DNA of 64,000 bases from Ramlibacter tataouinensis (lineage in GTDB: Bacteria; Pseudomonadota; Gammaproteobacteria; Burkholderiales; Burkholderiaceae_C). This document shows positions 42,222 through 51,046 of the stretch, in pieces. Under the pieces are notes generated by a model that was not told the DNA's origin, ran no database searches, and saw nothing but the letters and a program-made list of their open reading frames with translations. The first letter of the stretch is position 1. Every line of letters begins with the position of its first letter. The DNA lies in contig NZ_CP010951.1 of assembly GCF_001580455.1 (NCBI RefSeq), forward strand, positions 1,302,001 through 1,366,000. Direction: 5' to 3'. Made by a program: the position numbers and the translations under genes.

Positions 42222-43037
42222 TCAGCCGATCGAGTCGGCTACAGGCTGTCTGACAGGACTCTCCTGATCCAGTTTCCGCATTGTGCTTGCGACAACCAGC
42301 GCAAGCGTCGCGTTCTGCACTGCCGTCTCGATCCCGAGCGTCACGGCCTGCCGCTGCGGCAGGCGCGCCAGGCGCGCGGCGCCGAAGCCGATAGCCAGCA
42401 TCGTCACGTTCAGCGCGATGGCGAAGGGTGCCAGCTCGCCGAAGCTCGCCTTCAGCACGGCCCAATTCTTGATGACCGCGAGGATCACGATCACGATGAA
42501 CAGCAGTGTCGCGATCTTCGTTGCGCGGGGTTCCAGCCGCTCGGCGCGGCCGGGTGCGACATGGCGAGTCAGCATCCCCAGTGCAACCGGCAGGCCCAGC
42601 ATGAGCGAAACCTGGCCCATGATCATGCCGACAGGCACTGACACAGCACGGGATGAGCCCATGAAGTGCTGCAGCGACCAGGCCACGACGATCGGCAACG
42701 TGACGATCGTCATCACGCTCGCCACCGCGGTGAAACTCACCGCCAGTGCGACGTCACCCCGCGCGATGTAGGTGAGCAAGTTCGACGTCGAGCCTGTCGG
42801 GCAGGCCGCAAGGATCATGAAGCCTACCGCGAACGCCCCGCCCAGGCCCCATAGCCCCAACATTGCGTAGCACACGAGCGGCAGTATCACGAAGTGGCAC
42901 ACCACGCCGATCAGGAATGCCGTGGGTTGTCGCACGATGCGGCTGAAGTCGTCCAGCCGCAGCCCCAGGCCGAGCGAAAACATGATGAAGGCGAGTGCGA
43001 GCGGCAGCAGCACGTTGGCGACCGAAATGTTGCCCAT
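42222..43037 (-). CDS. BASS family transporter, C-terminally truncated
   Basis: A 271-residue inner-membrane protein of the bile-acid:sodium symporter family. About eight helices and the family motifs (GFMILAACPTGSTSNLLTYIARGDVALAVS, GIETAVQNATLAL) are intact. The usual last helices are missing: after LALVVAST the sequence becomes hydrophilic and stops within 19 residues, whereas family members carry on for another 30-40 residues with a hydrophobic segment. The gene has therefore lost its 3' end, probably when the low-GC DNA next to it arrived. Activity is doubtful. Confidence 0.8.
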   Translation of the reverse strand: MGNISVANVLLPLALAFIMFSLGLGLRLDDFSRIVRQPTAFLIGVVCHFVILPLVCYAMLGLWGLGGAFAVGFMILAACPTGSTSNLLTYIARGDVALAVSFTAVASVMTIVTLPIVVAWSLQHFMGSSRAVSVPVGMIMGQVSLMLGLPVALGMLTRHVAPGRAERLEPRATKIATLLFIVIVILAVIKNWAVLKASFGELAPFAIALNVTMLAIGFGAARLARLPQRQAVTLGIETAVQNATLALVVASTMRKLDQESPVRQPVADSIG

Positions 43038-43300
43038 GTCTTTGATCTTTGTCTCAGTGAACGTCTACGCAATGGTAGAGATAGACGTCAGCAAGATCAC
43101 CCGGAACTACCCCAACCCAGCGTTGATGGCCTGCTGACGCCTGCTCGCACTCGTGAGTCTTCTAGTGCCGCGCCATGCCGCGGCGCACTTGCTCCAAGTT
43201 GGGCGAAATCTCTTTGAACCGTTCGTGGTCCGGCGGCAACCCAAAAGTCGAAGGCGGGCATCCGGTCCGCGTTCATCGCCCAACAAGGAGAAGAACCGCC

Positions 43301-43642
43301 ATGAACTTCAAGACCAACTCGACGCGCCGCTTTCCTCTGGCGTTCGCGGCTGTCGCAGCCCTCAGCTTTGGAATGGCCGAGCCTGCCTTTGCCCAAGCGA
43401 CCATCGGTGAAAACGTTAAGGCTGCGCTCAACTCGCCTTGCACCGTCACCGCAGGAGACAACAAGGGCAGGACTGGCACGTACACCATTTTTGCTGGCAG
43501 GTTGGTATGTGTGGCCGGTTCGTCTGGCACCCTGTGCAAACCCGGCTACTGCAAGGACGCAGGAAAGGCTGCCACCACGGAGCCAAGCATGGTGCCGAGC
43601 GCCCCAGTCTTTGCGTCGCCGAAGTTCGAGCCACGGCGCTGA
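43301..43642 (+). CDS. Small secreted hypothetical protein
   Basis: A 113-residue exported protein with a strong AAGGAG site and a signal peptide (1-29, ending AFAQA). The mature part has cysteines in NSPCTVTAG, RLVCVAG, TLCKPGYCK which could form two disulfides, and a Pro/Ser-rich tail. No family is recognised. Confidence 0.7.
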   Translation: MNFKTNSTRRFPLAFAAVAALSFGMAEPAFAQATIGENVKAALNSPCTVTAGDNKGRTGTYTIFAGRLVCVAGSSGTLCKPGYCKDAGKAATTEPSMVPSAPVFASPKFEPRR

Positions 43643-43684
43643 CCTAGCCCCGAACGGCTGCAGCCGACCGGCAGAACGGAAAAA

Positions 43685-44203
43685 CTACTGGCGGTTGGAA
43701 GCGCGGATCTGCCCGCGAACCTCGCCGCCCGGCGACAGGTTCGTGTGCACATTCACGTAGACGGCGCCAGCTCGCATGGCGGCGATCACCTCGGCGAGCT
43801 CGCCTGCCGCGAGTTGCTGGCTTGTGGTGGCTCCGGCCACGACGTTTGAGGCCGTGATCGTCCCGGTCAGGGTGCCGGACCCGGGCGTGCAGGGCTGGGT
43901 CCCTGTCGGACCGGGGTTCGTCGCCGTCTGGCAAAGCCAGATGACGATGCTGCCGTTCACGCTCGGCTGGGCCACGTGGATGTGGGCCTGTGTCACCGTC
44001 CCCTGCAGTTCGGTGTAGGTCAACTGGTAGTCGATGGACTGTTCGTCGCGGCTGATCATGCCCACGAACTCGCCGCTGGCGACTGTGGACACCGAGGGCA
44101 CCTCCTCGTAGCCAGTAAGAGTGGCTCGGATACGCTCAGCGCGGGCTGCGATGGGCACGGTCAATACGACGGACAACACCGTCACAACCGCAAGCTTGTT
44201 CAT
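43685..44203 (-). CDS. CHRD domain-containing secreted protein
   Basis: A 172-residue exported protein. Signal peptide 1-22 (ARA), then a CHRD domain: LTGYEEVPSVSTVASGEF, the AHIHVAQPSVNGSIVIWLC strand, and a terminal YVNVHTNLSPGGEVRGQI motif, all typical of the family. CHRD proteins are named for chordin; in bacteria their role is unknown. An AAAGGAGTGAAC ribosome site precedes ATG 44203. Confidence 0.92.
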   Translation of the reverse strand: MNKLAVVTVLSVVLTVPIAARAERIRATLTGYEEVPSVSTVASGEFVGMISRDEQSIDYQLTYTELQGTVTQAHIHVAQPSVNGSIVIWLCQTATNPGPTGTQPCTPGSGTLTGTITASNVVAGATTSQQLAAGELAEVIAAMRAGAVYVNVHTNLSPGGEVRGQIRASNRQ

Positions 44204-44522
44204 GTTCACTCCTTTCGTACTGAAGCACGTCCTCGCCCGCACCTCATCGATATACCGTTCGGCGAACGGAGTCCTGGAGATTGAGGTGCGCCGCTACGGG
44301 AATGGGAGCGGCTGCTTCCATAGGTGTCAATGACCCCTTCGGGCTACCCCTGCGAGTCAGCAGTGAAATCCTTCGATAGTCCTTTGCGCTGGCATCGACC
44401 AACTGCCCAACTGCTCGATGATGAGCAGGCGAGCGAGTTTCAGGTCGACCGGGCCAAGGAGAAGTTGGCGCTATCTCCGGCTTCGCTACTCAACCAGGGC
44501 GACCACGTGGTCCAGGTCACCC
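44204..44522. other. Interval without visible genes
   Basis: About 320 bases between divergent-to-convergent genes. No coding frame or structured RNA is apparent. Confidence 0.5.
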
Positions 44523-45899
44523 CTACCCCGGCTGGTTGCCGTGCGCGGCGCGCAACCGCAGGAACTGCGCCCGGGTTTTCGGCCCGAACGTGAGGAAGTG
44601 CGGATCGGGCTCGTACGCGGCACGGGCCCGGCCGATCTCGTCGGCGGCCGCGCGGCGGGTGACTTCCTCGACATCGAGGCCGTACACCTGCGCGCCGTTG
44701 AGCCCGAAGATGCGCGCCCGCAGCCGCGGGGTCATCGCCGCGTAGCCGAACTTCTCCTGGTATTCGCTCGAGATCTGGAAGGTGCGGAACGCCTGGATCT
44801 GGTCCTGCGGGGAGCCGTACCAGATGGAGTCCGACCCCCACAGCACGTTGCCCTCGCCCAGTTGCTTCACCAGTTTGCCGACGACGTGCGCCGCCTGGTC
44901 GGGGTCGCGCATCAGCATCCGCCAGGTGCTGCCGAGTTCGCCGTAGACGTTGCTGCCCTTGCCGAGGCCGGCTTCCTCGACCGAGCGGATCAACCGGTCG
45001 ACGCCATCGCTGCGCGTCGGGTCGTACGGCCCTTCCTTCGCGGTCTGCACGTAGCCCGCGTGATAGACCAGGAAGTTCACGTCGGGGAACATCTTCGCGA
45101 CGCGGCCGATGTCGGCGCAGGTCGAATGCTCGTACGACTGGCGGCCGAAGGGCAGGCCCTTGTGCACGCAGATGTTCCGGATGCCAACGCTGCGCGCCTT
45201 CTCGATCATCCGCACCCCGATGTCGTCGGTGAGGTAGAAGCCGCGGCCGTCCGGCCCCCATTGCGTGTAGCACTTGAGCGCCGACACTTTCCATCGGCTG
45301 GCCAGCGCGTCGATGTCCTCCATGTCGCCGGGCTGGTTTGGGTTGACGCGGCCGTGGATCAGCAGGCGCCGGCCACGCGGCAGACGCGACACGATCTCCT
45401 GCACCGCGGCGGCTTCCGCGATCGGCAGGTACTCGTTCTCGCGCCGCGACGGGATGAAGGAAAGCACCATCATGTCAGTGTCCGAGTCGAGGAACACGTC
45501 CTTCACGAACTGGTCGACGCCGCCGAGGCCGTGGCGCCCCTGCCAGTTCTTGCCGACGAAATGGCCCTGCACGTCGAAGATGAACTCGCGCGAGCCGAGC
45601 CGCTGCGCCGCCTGCTCGACGTCGAGCGCCGCCGTCCGCTCGATCTCGTAGAAGCCGCCGGTGCGCCCGGCCGCGGCGTAGGCCTCGTTGAAGGCGAGCA
45701 GCGTGCCGGCCGCGCCCGCCGCGGAGACCAGCAGGCGCCGGCGCGAGAGGCCGAGCCGCTTCGCGTTGGCGTCGGCCGCCTGGTGCGCGAGCGCGTTGGC
45801 GTGCAGGTGCACGCGCTCCAGCGGCATCGGCGCGACCTCGCCGTTGGAGGTCGAGTCCAGCTTGATGGGAAGGCGGCGGCCATCGGAATCGTGTCGCAT
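44523..45899 (-). CDS. Amidohydrolase 2 family protein with Tat signal
   Basis: A 458-residue TIM-barrel metal hydrolase. After a charged 50-residue leader comes a twin-arginine signal (LSRRRLLVSAAGAAG), so it is exported folded. The barrel shows FDVQGHF near the first strand, LLIHGRVNPNQPG, FLVYHAG and NVLWGSDSIWYG as the last-strand Asp motif; the initial HxH is changed to QGH. Related proteins are decarboxylases or lactonases of aromatic acids. A GAGGAGGTCCC site precedes ATG 45899. It follows two small dioxygenase/cupin genes on the same strand. Confidence 0.85.
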   Translation of the reverse strand: MRHDSDGRRLPIKLDSTSNGEVAPMPLERVHLHANALAHQAADANAKRLGLSRRRLLVSAAGAAGTLLAFNEAYAAAGRTGGFYEIERTAALDVEQAAQRLGSREFIFDVQGHFVGKNWQGRHGLGGVDQFVKDVFLDSDTDMMVLSFIPSRRENEYLPIAEAAAVQEIVSRLPRGRRLLIHGRVNPNQPGDMEDIDALASRWKVSALKCYTQWGPDGRGFYLTDDIGVRMIEKARSVGIRNICVHKGLPFGRQSYEHSTCADIGRVAKMFPDVNFLVYHAGYVQTAKEGPYDPTRSDGVDRLIRSVEEAGLGKGSNVYGELGSTWRMLMRDPDQAAHVVGKLVKQLGEGNVLWGSDSIWYGSPQDQIQAFRTFQISSEYQEKFGYAAMTPRLRARIFGLNGAQVYGLDVEEVTRRAAADEIGRARAAYEPDPHFLTFGPKTRAQFLRLRAAHGNQPG

Positions 45900-45956
45900 G
45901 GGACCTCCTCGTGCCAAGGACCGGTATCGTAAACCGCACCACGCACCTCGTCACCG

Positions 45957-46463
45957 TCAACGGCAGCGGCCACCCCAGCGCCCGTGTGTCTTGGTGCCTT
46001 CGATGATCGATTCCTCGCTTCGTCCGGCGGCGAGGAGCCTGTCGTCGGCCTCCTTCAAGAGCGCGCAGTCGATCGCAAGCGGGGTGCCGAGCCAGAGGGC
46101 GCGTCGCGTGTGGTCGAGCAACTGCGAGCCTGTCAGCGGATGGACGAGGATGTCGAGCCCGGGGGGCCGGGAGAACATCAGCCACGACACATAGTCGGCG
46201 AACGCTTCACGTGTGAACAACACTTCGAAGCTGCCGCACCGGTGCGGCCCTGCAGGGAATGGGGTGAAGCCATGGACCTCCAGGTGATCCGTCCCGGCAA
46301 AAGTCCGGATGACGAGATCCATGAACGCACGGGCCTCGGCGACCCGCTCCGGCACGCCGTGATCGAAGTACGCGTGGGAGTGGAACAGCCACACCCGGTG
46401 CGACTCCGGATCATCGGCGTGGATGGCGCGGTGTCGCCGCAACGCCTCAAGACTGGTTGACAT
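45957..46463 (-). CDS. DOPA 4,5-dioxygenase family protein
   Basis: A 168-residue protein matching the DOPA 4,5-dioxygenase family: WLFHSHAYFDHG at the start, HGFTPFPAGPHRCGSFEVLFT in the middle and LDILVHPLTGSQLLDHTRRALWLG near the end. The family is thought to open dihydroxylated aromatic rings using metal bound by its histidines. It is the middle gene of the cupin-dioxygenase-amidohydrolase operon, consistent with aromatic or catechol breakdown. Confidence 0.88.
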   Translation of the reverse strand: MSTSLEALRRHRAIHADDPESHRVWLFHSHAYFDHGVPERVAEARAFMDLVIRTFAGTDHLEVHGFTPFPAGPHRCGSFEVLFTREAFADYVSWLMFSRPPGLDILVHPLTGSQLLDHTRRALWLGTPLAIDCALLKEADDRLLAAGRSEESIIEGTKTHGRWGGRCR

Positions 46464-46488
46464 GCGGGGATAACGTCTCTGCGGCATG

Positions 46489-46950
46489 TCAGCCGGGGAA
46501 CTGCTCGACCGGCTGGTTTGCCGGTGCCGGCGGCCGCGCCGGAACCAGTCCGTATTGCGCCATCACCTGAGCCAACCTCACTCGATCAGGCGGCCCGCCC
46601 GCGTTCACGACGGCGCCGACATCGTGGAAGTACTGCGGCCCGATGTCCGGCGTCATGATGACCAGCGCGCGCACCGCGGCATCGGTCTTGTTGATGAAGT
46701 GATGGGTCGAGCCCCGCGGCGTCGACATCCAGTCGCCCGGCTCGAGGTCGCGCGATACCCCGTCGACGGAATAGCGGAGCAGGCCTTCCAGGACGTAGAC
46801 GCACTCCTCGTTGTCGGTGTGGCTGTGTGGCGGGGGAACGATGGCCCCCGCCGGCACCGTCATCTCGAACACGCCCAACCCGCCCGTTTCCGCACCATCG
46901 ACGAGATAGCGGATCTCGAGTTGGCCTACCTTGATCAATTCGCCGCTCAT
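46489..46950 (-). CDS. Cupin domain protein
   Basis: A 153-residue single-domain cupin. The metal-binding motif PPPHSHTDNEECVYVLEG and the second motif PRGSTHHFINKTDAAV are complete. Single cupins are often isomerases, dioxygenases or small-molecule sensors. An AGGAGAGCGTC site precedes ATG 46950. First gene of the operon running to the amidohydrolase, divergent from the LysR regulator. Confidence 0.9.
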   Translation of the reverse strand: MSGELIKVGQLEIRYLVDGAETGGLGVFEMTVPAGAIVPPPHSHTDNEECVYVLEGLLRYSVDGVSRDLEPGDWMSTPRGSTHHFINKTDAAVRALVIMTPDIGPQYFHDVGAVVNAGGPPDRVRLAQVMAQYGLVPARPPAPANQPVEQFPG

Positions 46951-47011
46951 GACGCTCTCCTGGGTTCGTTGCCGGACCGGGTATCGGGACCGGTGCGAAC
47001 AATGTAGGTCG

Positions 47012-47057
47012 TTGCACCAATTCGATAAATAGTGTCTAGTTCAACCCACTGTTGCAA
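47012..47057. promoter_or_regulatory. Overlapping divergent promoters of the cupin operon and lysR
   Basis: On the plus strand TTGCAC (47012) and TCTAGT (47035) are spaced 17 bases and point to the LysR gene. On the minus strand TTGCAA (47057-47052) and CACTAT (47034-47029) are spaced 17 bases and point to the cupin gene. The two overlap, so binding of one regulator could control both directions, as is common for LysR pairs. Confidence 0.45.
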
Positions 47058-47068
47058 TAACATAGCTA

Positions 47069-47980
47069 ATGAAAAGCAGGCTGGCCGGCATGAACGTATT
47101 CGCGGAGGTGGTGGGCGCGAAGAGCTTTTCCGCCGCCGCCGACAAGCTCGGCATCTCAAAATCGCTGGCGAGCCGGGAGGTCAGCGCGCTGGAGCGCTCG
47201 CTGGCGGTGAAGCTGCTGAACCGCTCGACGCGCAAGCTGAGCCTGACCGAAGCCGGCAGCATCTTCTACGAGCACTGCGTGAACATCTTGCACGAAGCGG
47301 AACTCGCCGAGCGGCGCGTGACGCAGGCGCAGTCCGAGCCGGCCGGAGTCGTGAAGATGACCGCGATCCCGGCGTTCGCGGTGCGGCACGTGTTGCCTGC
47401 CATCGTCGAATTCCAGCAGCAGTATCCAAAGATCCAGGTCAGGCTCTCCTGCAGCAATCGCACGGTGGACCTGGGCGCCGAGGGCTTCGACCTCGGCATT
47501 CGTTCGTCGCCCCCCGCACCGAATCTGGTCGCAAGAAAGCTCGCGGTCAGCCGACTCGTCTTGCTCGCCTCGCCGGCGTATCTGGCGCAGCGCGGCACGC
47601 CGCGCCGGATCGAGGACGTGGAAAAGCACGACTGCGTGCTCTTCCCGATGCTCGCGCCCAAGGGGATCTGGACGTTCCGGCGCAGCGGGCAGAAATATGC
47701 GGTGAAGGTTCCGGCTTCATTCGAGACCGATGACCTGGAGGCCGTCCGCGCGGCCATCCTTTCCGGCCTTGGTGTGGGTCTGCTGCCGCGCCACATGGTG
47801 GGCGCAGACGTGCGGCAAGGGGCCCTCGTGCCCTTGCTGCGGCAGTTCCAGCCGGTGCCCGAGGGCGGCATTTATCTGGTCTATCTGCCCAATCGCACGC
47901 AGCCGTCACGGGTGCGGGTCCTTATTGACTTCCTCATCGCGCGCTTCGGTCCCGTACCGCCGTGGGAGGAGGGTTGGTAG
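47069..47980 (+). CDS. LysR family transcriptional regulator
   Basis: A 303-residue DNA-binding regulator. The N-terminal winged helix-turn-helix (FAEVVGAKSFSAAADKLGISKSLASREVSALE) and the ligand-binding domain (GVVKMTAIPAFAVRHVLPAIVEFQQQYPKIQV onward) have normal length. It lies divergent from the cupin operon with overlapping promoters, so it most likely activates that operon in response to an aromatic or related ligand. ATG 47069 is used here; 47090 is an alternative. Confidence 0.92.
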   Translation: MKSRLAGMNVFAEVVGAKSFSAAADKLGISKSLASREVSALERSLAVKLLNRSTRKLSLTEAGSIFYEHCVNILHEAELAERRVTQAQSEPAGVVKMTAIPAFAVRHVLPAIVEFQQQYPKIQVRLSCSNRTVDLGAEGFDLGIRSSPPAPNLVARKLAVSRLVLLASPAYLAQRGTPRRIEDVEKHDCVLFPMLAPKGIWTFRRSGQKYAVKVPASFETDDLEAVRAAILSGLGVGLLPRHMVGADVRQGALVPLLRQFQPVPEGGIYLVYLPNRTQPSRVRVLIDFLIARFGPVPPWEEGW

Positions 47981-48005
47981 CGACCGGCGGCGCAAGCACC
48001 GAGAA

Positions 48006-48560
48006 TCAACTCCGCCGCTTCGGACCGAACAGGATCAGCAGCCCGTCGTCCACCACCTGGAGCTCCTGCGGCTCGAGTCCCATGGTGTCCGGAAGCGCGA
48101 GTTCGCGCGTCGAGAGCCTGTGCAGGACGACCTCTCCCAGGTTTCGCGTCATCTCAGGCAGCATGGCCTGAATGGTTGGCAGGATTTCCGGCGGCATGCC
48201 GGGCCAACGGAGGTCCAGGATCTCCGCCCGGTGGGCGCGTATGGTTTGGTCGGAAGCCTCGTAGCGCAAGGCGAAAACGACTTCCATTTCTCCGGCAGGC
48301 AGTTGCGGGACTTGGGCGCCGCTGACCTGCAACAGCAGACCTGCCCCAAGCTTGTTGCGCGCGGGCACAAGGAGCAAGCGCGGCCGGCCGACCCGCAGTT
48401 CCAAGAGTCCCGCAACTCCCAAGCGCACTGGAAACCGCGAGGCCAGCGTTTCGGACAGCTCTCCGGCGGAGACCTTGTGGCGTGGTCGCTGGACCTCATC
48501 CTGGGCCAGCACCAACGCCGGCCAACAGGCAAGAGCCGTGATCATCAGGCGGCGATGCAT
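48006..48560 (-). CDS. YceB-like DUF1439 protein
   Basis: A 184-residue exported protein with a signal peptide ending LAQ. Its size and the pattern SAGELSETLASRFPVRLGVAGLLEL match DUF1439/YceB proteins of about 185 residues, which are lipid-binding-like envelope proteins of unknown function. There is no lipobox here, unlike E. coli YceB. Start at 48560 is likely. Confidence 0.7.
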   Translation of the reverse strand: MHRRLMITALACWPALVLAQDEVQRPRHKVSAGELSETLASRFPVRLGVAGLLELRVGRPRLLLVPARNKLGAGLLLQVSGAQVPQLPAGEMEVVFALRYEASDQTIRAHRAEILDLRWPGMPPEILPTIQAMLPEMTRNLGEVVLHRLSTRELALPDTMGLEPQELQVVDDGLLILFGPKRRS

Positions 48561-48746
48561 GGCGATGCCTATTGTGACGGAGCGGCGGACCGGCTGGACC
48601 GGGCATCGTGGAAGCGCCGCTGATGCAACCCAGGACCTGTTCGCAACGTGTCGCGTGCCACTCGTCGGCCCTGATGACTCGACGAGGAACAAGCATGGAA
48701 CTACGATGAGGACAGCGTTTTCGGTCCTATTGACAAGGAGTTTGGT

Positions 48747-49100
48747 ATGGGTTGGTTCTCGAAGACGGACGAAAGCTTCTTCCTTGCCACGATCATGCCC
48801 AATGGTGAAGGCGCTCGAGTCGACAAGTTTCTTGGCGTGGTCAACGGGGAGGCGATCATCGGCGCCAACATCTTCCGAGACATGTTCTCGTCGATTCGCG
48901 ACGTGGTCGGCGGACGCGCCGGCGGCTACGAGAGGGCACTATCCGGTGCGCGCGATGCGGCACTGGAGGACATGATGTCAGCGGCGAAAGAACTTGGAGC
49001 CGACGGCATCGTTGGTATCGATTTTGACTACGAGGTGCTGGGAGAGAACAACGGCATGATGATGGTGACCGTCAGCGGCACTGCCGTGAAGATGGCTTGA
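48747..49100 (+). CDS. YbjQ family (UPF0145) protein
   Basis: A 117-residue cytoplasmic protein of the YbjQ/heavy-metal-binding family. The GEAIIGANIFRDMFSSIRDVVGGRAGGYE and LGADGIVGIDFDYEVLG segments are diagnostic. The biological role is not settled. A TTAGACAAGGAG-like ribosome site precedes the ATG. Confidence 0.92.
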   Translation: MGWFSKTDESFFLATIMPNGEGARVDKFLGVVNGEAIIGANIFRDMFSSIRDVVGGRAGGYERALSGARDAALEDMMSAAKELGADGIVGIDFDYEVLGENNGMMMVTVSGTAVKMA

Positions 49101-49126
49101 GCTTCTCCCAGTGCATGGGAGTTCTC

Positions 49127-49849
49127 ATGGCGATGACGCACAACACATTCATTCTCATCCCTGGCGCGGGCGGCAGCGCCTGGTATTGGCATTTGGTCGT
49201 GCCAAGACTCGAGCGGCGCGGGTATGAGGCCGTTACTGTCTCGCTGCCGGCGGCCGACGATGCCGCCGGTCTGCCCGAGTATGTGGACGCCGTCGTGCGT
49301 GCGATCGGCCAGCGCGAGCCACGACATGTCGTGATCGTTGCTCAATCCCTGGGTGGTTTTTCCGCACCTCTCGTCTGCCAACGGGTTCCAGCAGCATTGT
49401 TGGTGCTGGTCAATGCCATGATCCCCAAGCCCGGCGAAACTCCCGGCGCCTGGTGGGCAAACACCTGCCATGATGAGGCGAAGCGCCAGCAGAATTTGCG
49501 CGACGGTCGTCCGGCGGATGCTCCATTCGATCCGCTCGTCGACTTCTTTCACGACGTACCCCAATCGGTGGTCGACGAGGCGTGGGCGCAGGGCGAGCCG
49601 CGCCAATCTGACACCGTGTTCTCGTCACCCTGCACCTTCACGAGTTGGCCGACGGTCCCGACACGCGTTCTAGTGGGAAGAGCAGACCGGTTCTTTCCGG
49701 CCGAGTTCCAACGGCGTGTAGCACGTGATCGCCTCGGCATTTCGGCTGACGACATGCCGGGCGGGCATCTGGTGGCACTCAGTCAACCGGACGAACTCTC
49801 GGCCCGACTTGCAGCGTACGCTTCCGACGCAGCGACCCGTCCAACTTGA
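49127..49849 (+). CDS. Alpha/beta hydrolase
   Basis: A 240-residue cytoplasmic hydrolase. The oxyanion loop is LIPGAGGSAWYWH, the nucleophile elbow is AQSLGG and the catalytic His lies in MPGGHLVALSQPDEL. It resembles esterases and C-C bond hydrolases; the substrate is unknown. ATG 49127 has a GGGAG site; the nearby TTG at 49097 is less likely. It is followed by the aldo/keto reductase gene on the same strand. Confidence 0.88.
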   Translation: MAMTHNTFILIPGAGGSAWYWHLVVPRLERRGYEAVTVSLPAADDAAGLPEYVDAVVRAIGQREPRHVVIVAQSLGGFSAPLVCQRVPAALLVLVNAMIPKPGETPGAWWANTCHDEAKRQQNLRDGRPADAPFDPLVDFFHDVPQSVVDEAWAQGEPRQSDTVFSSPCTFTSWPTVPTRVLVGRADRFFPAEFQRRVARDRLGISADDMPGGHLVALSQPDELSARLAAYASDAATRPT

Positions 49850-49886
49850 CTCCGCTGGAGAGGGTGCGATCCTTGAGGAGAACGCC

Positions 49887-50915
49887 ATGGAAATGCGTGC
49901 ATTCCGGACCCGCAACGGGCGGGACCTGAATTTCTCGGTCATCGGCTTCGGCTCGGTGCCGATCGGCGAGGTCTACGAACTGGTCGACGAGAAGGCGGCC
50001 ATCGCGACGGTCGAGCAGGCGTTCGCGAACGGCATCCGCGTCTTCGACTCGTCACCCCACTACGGCAACGGCATCGCCGAATCCCGCATGGGCGCGGGGC
50101 TGCGTCGCGCGCCGCGCGGCGAGGTCATCGTGTCGACCAAGGTCGGGCGGGTGATGAATCCCTTCGCGAAGCCCGCGCCGCGGAACCCCGACGTCTATTC
50201 GCCGGGGTTCGTCGGCGGGTACGCGCATGGGCCGAGCTTCGACTACTCCTACGACGGCACGATGCGTTCCGTCGAGCAATCCCTGCTGCGCATGGGCCTG
50301 AGCGAGATTGACGTCCTGCTGATCCACGATTGCGACGTCTGGACCCATGGCGCCGAGGCCGGCGCGCGCTTCAAGGAAGCGATGGACGGCGCATATCGCG
50401 CGCTGGACAAGCTGCGTAGCGAGAAGACCGTCGCGGCCATCGGGTTCGGCATCAACGAGGCGGCCACGTGCGTGAAGTTCGCGCGCGCCGGCGATTTCGA
50501 CGTGGCCATGATGGCCGGGCGCTACACGCTGCTGGACCAGAGCGGCCTGGCCGAACTCCTGCCGCTGGCCGTCGCGAAGAAGATGGGGGTCTTGCTGGCC
50601 GGCGTCTTCAACTCGGGGATCCTCGCGACCGGCCCGGTGGCGGGCGCGAAGTTCGAATACGCGGCTGCGCCGCCCGAGGTCTTGGAGCGGGTACGCAAGA
50701 TCGAAGCCATCTGCGCCGGCCATGGCACGTCGGTCCGGCGTGCCGCGTTGCGCTTCGCGATGGCGCATCCGGCGGTCGTCACGGTCGTCCTCGGAGCCGC
50801 CAATCCGTCCGAGGTCGCGGCCAACGTGGCCGATGCGCAGCAGGAGGTGCCGGCGGCCGTGTGGTCGGATCTGAAGTCTGCCGGCGTGCTGGAGGCATCG
50901 GTGCCCATCGGCTGA
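49887..50915 (+). CDS. Aldo/keto reductase (D-threo-aldose 1-dehydrogenase-like)
   Basis: A 342-residue NAD(P)-dependent oxidoreductase. The catalytic tetrad is visible: Asp in VFDSSPHYG, the Tyr of HYG, Lys in STKVG, and His in LIHDCD. The insertion PFAKPAPRNPDVYSPGF and the GINEAATCVKFA segment match D-threo-aldose (L-fucose) dehydrogenases. It may oxidise sugars or related lactols. TTGAGGAGAACGCC is a good ribosome site. It probably shares a transcript with the alpha/beta hydrolase. Confidence 0.9.
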   Translation: MEMRAFRTRNGRDLNFSVIGFGSVPIGEVYELVDEKAAIATVEQAFANGIRVFDSSPHYGNGIAESRMGAGLRRAPRGEVIVSTKVGRVMNPFAKPAPRNPDVYSPGFVGGYAHGPSFDYSYDGTMRSVEQSLLRMGLSEIDVLLIHDCDVWTHGAEAGARFKEAMDGAYRALDKLRSEKTVAAIGFGINEAATCVKFARAGDFDVAMMAGRYTLLDQSGLAELLPLAVAKKMGVLLAGVFNSGILATGPVAGAKFEYAAAPPEVLERVRKIEAICAGHGTSVRRAALRFAMAHPAVVTVVLGAANPSEVAANVADAQQEVPAAVWSDLKSAGVLEASVPIG

Positions 50916-51046
50916 AGCCTGAAGGTGCCCACAGTTGCCACTGCCAGCCACCTGGTCGCGCTCGAGTAGTCCAATCATCGCCCGCGGATGTCCGCGGGTG
51001 GCGGCCGTTACAGGGTGGCGATCGCCGGCGGCCGTAACCAGAGGGT

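Noticed and set aside
47981..48005. Terminator between lysR and the YceB-like gene
   Set aside because: Only 25 bases, and no hairpin with a T run is visible.
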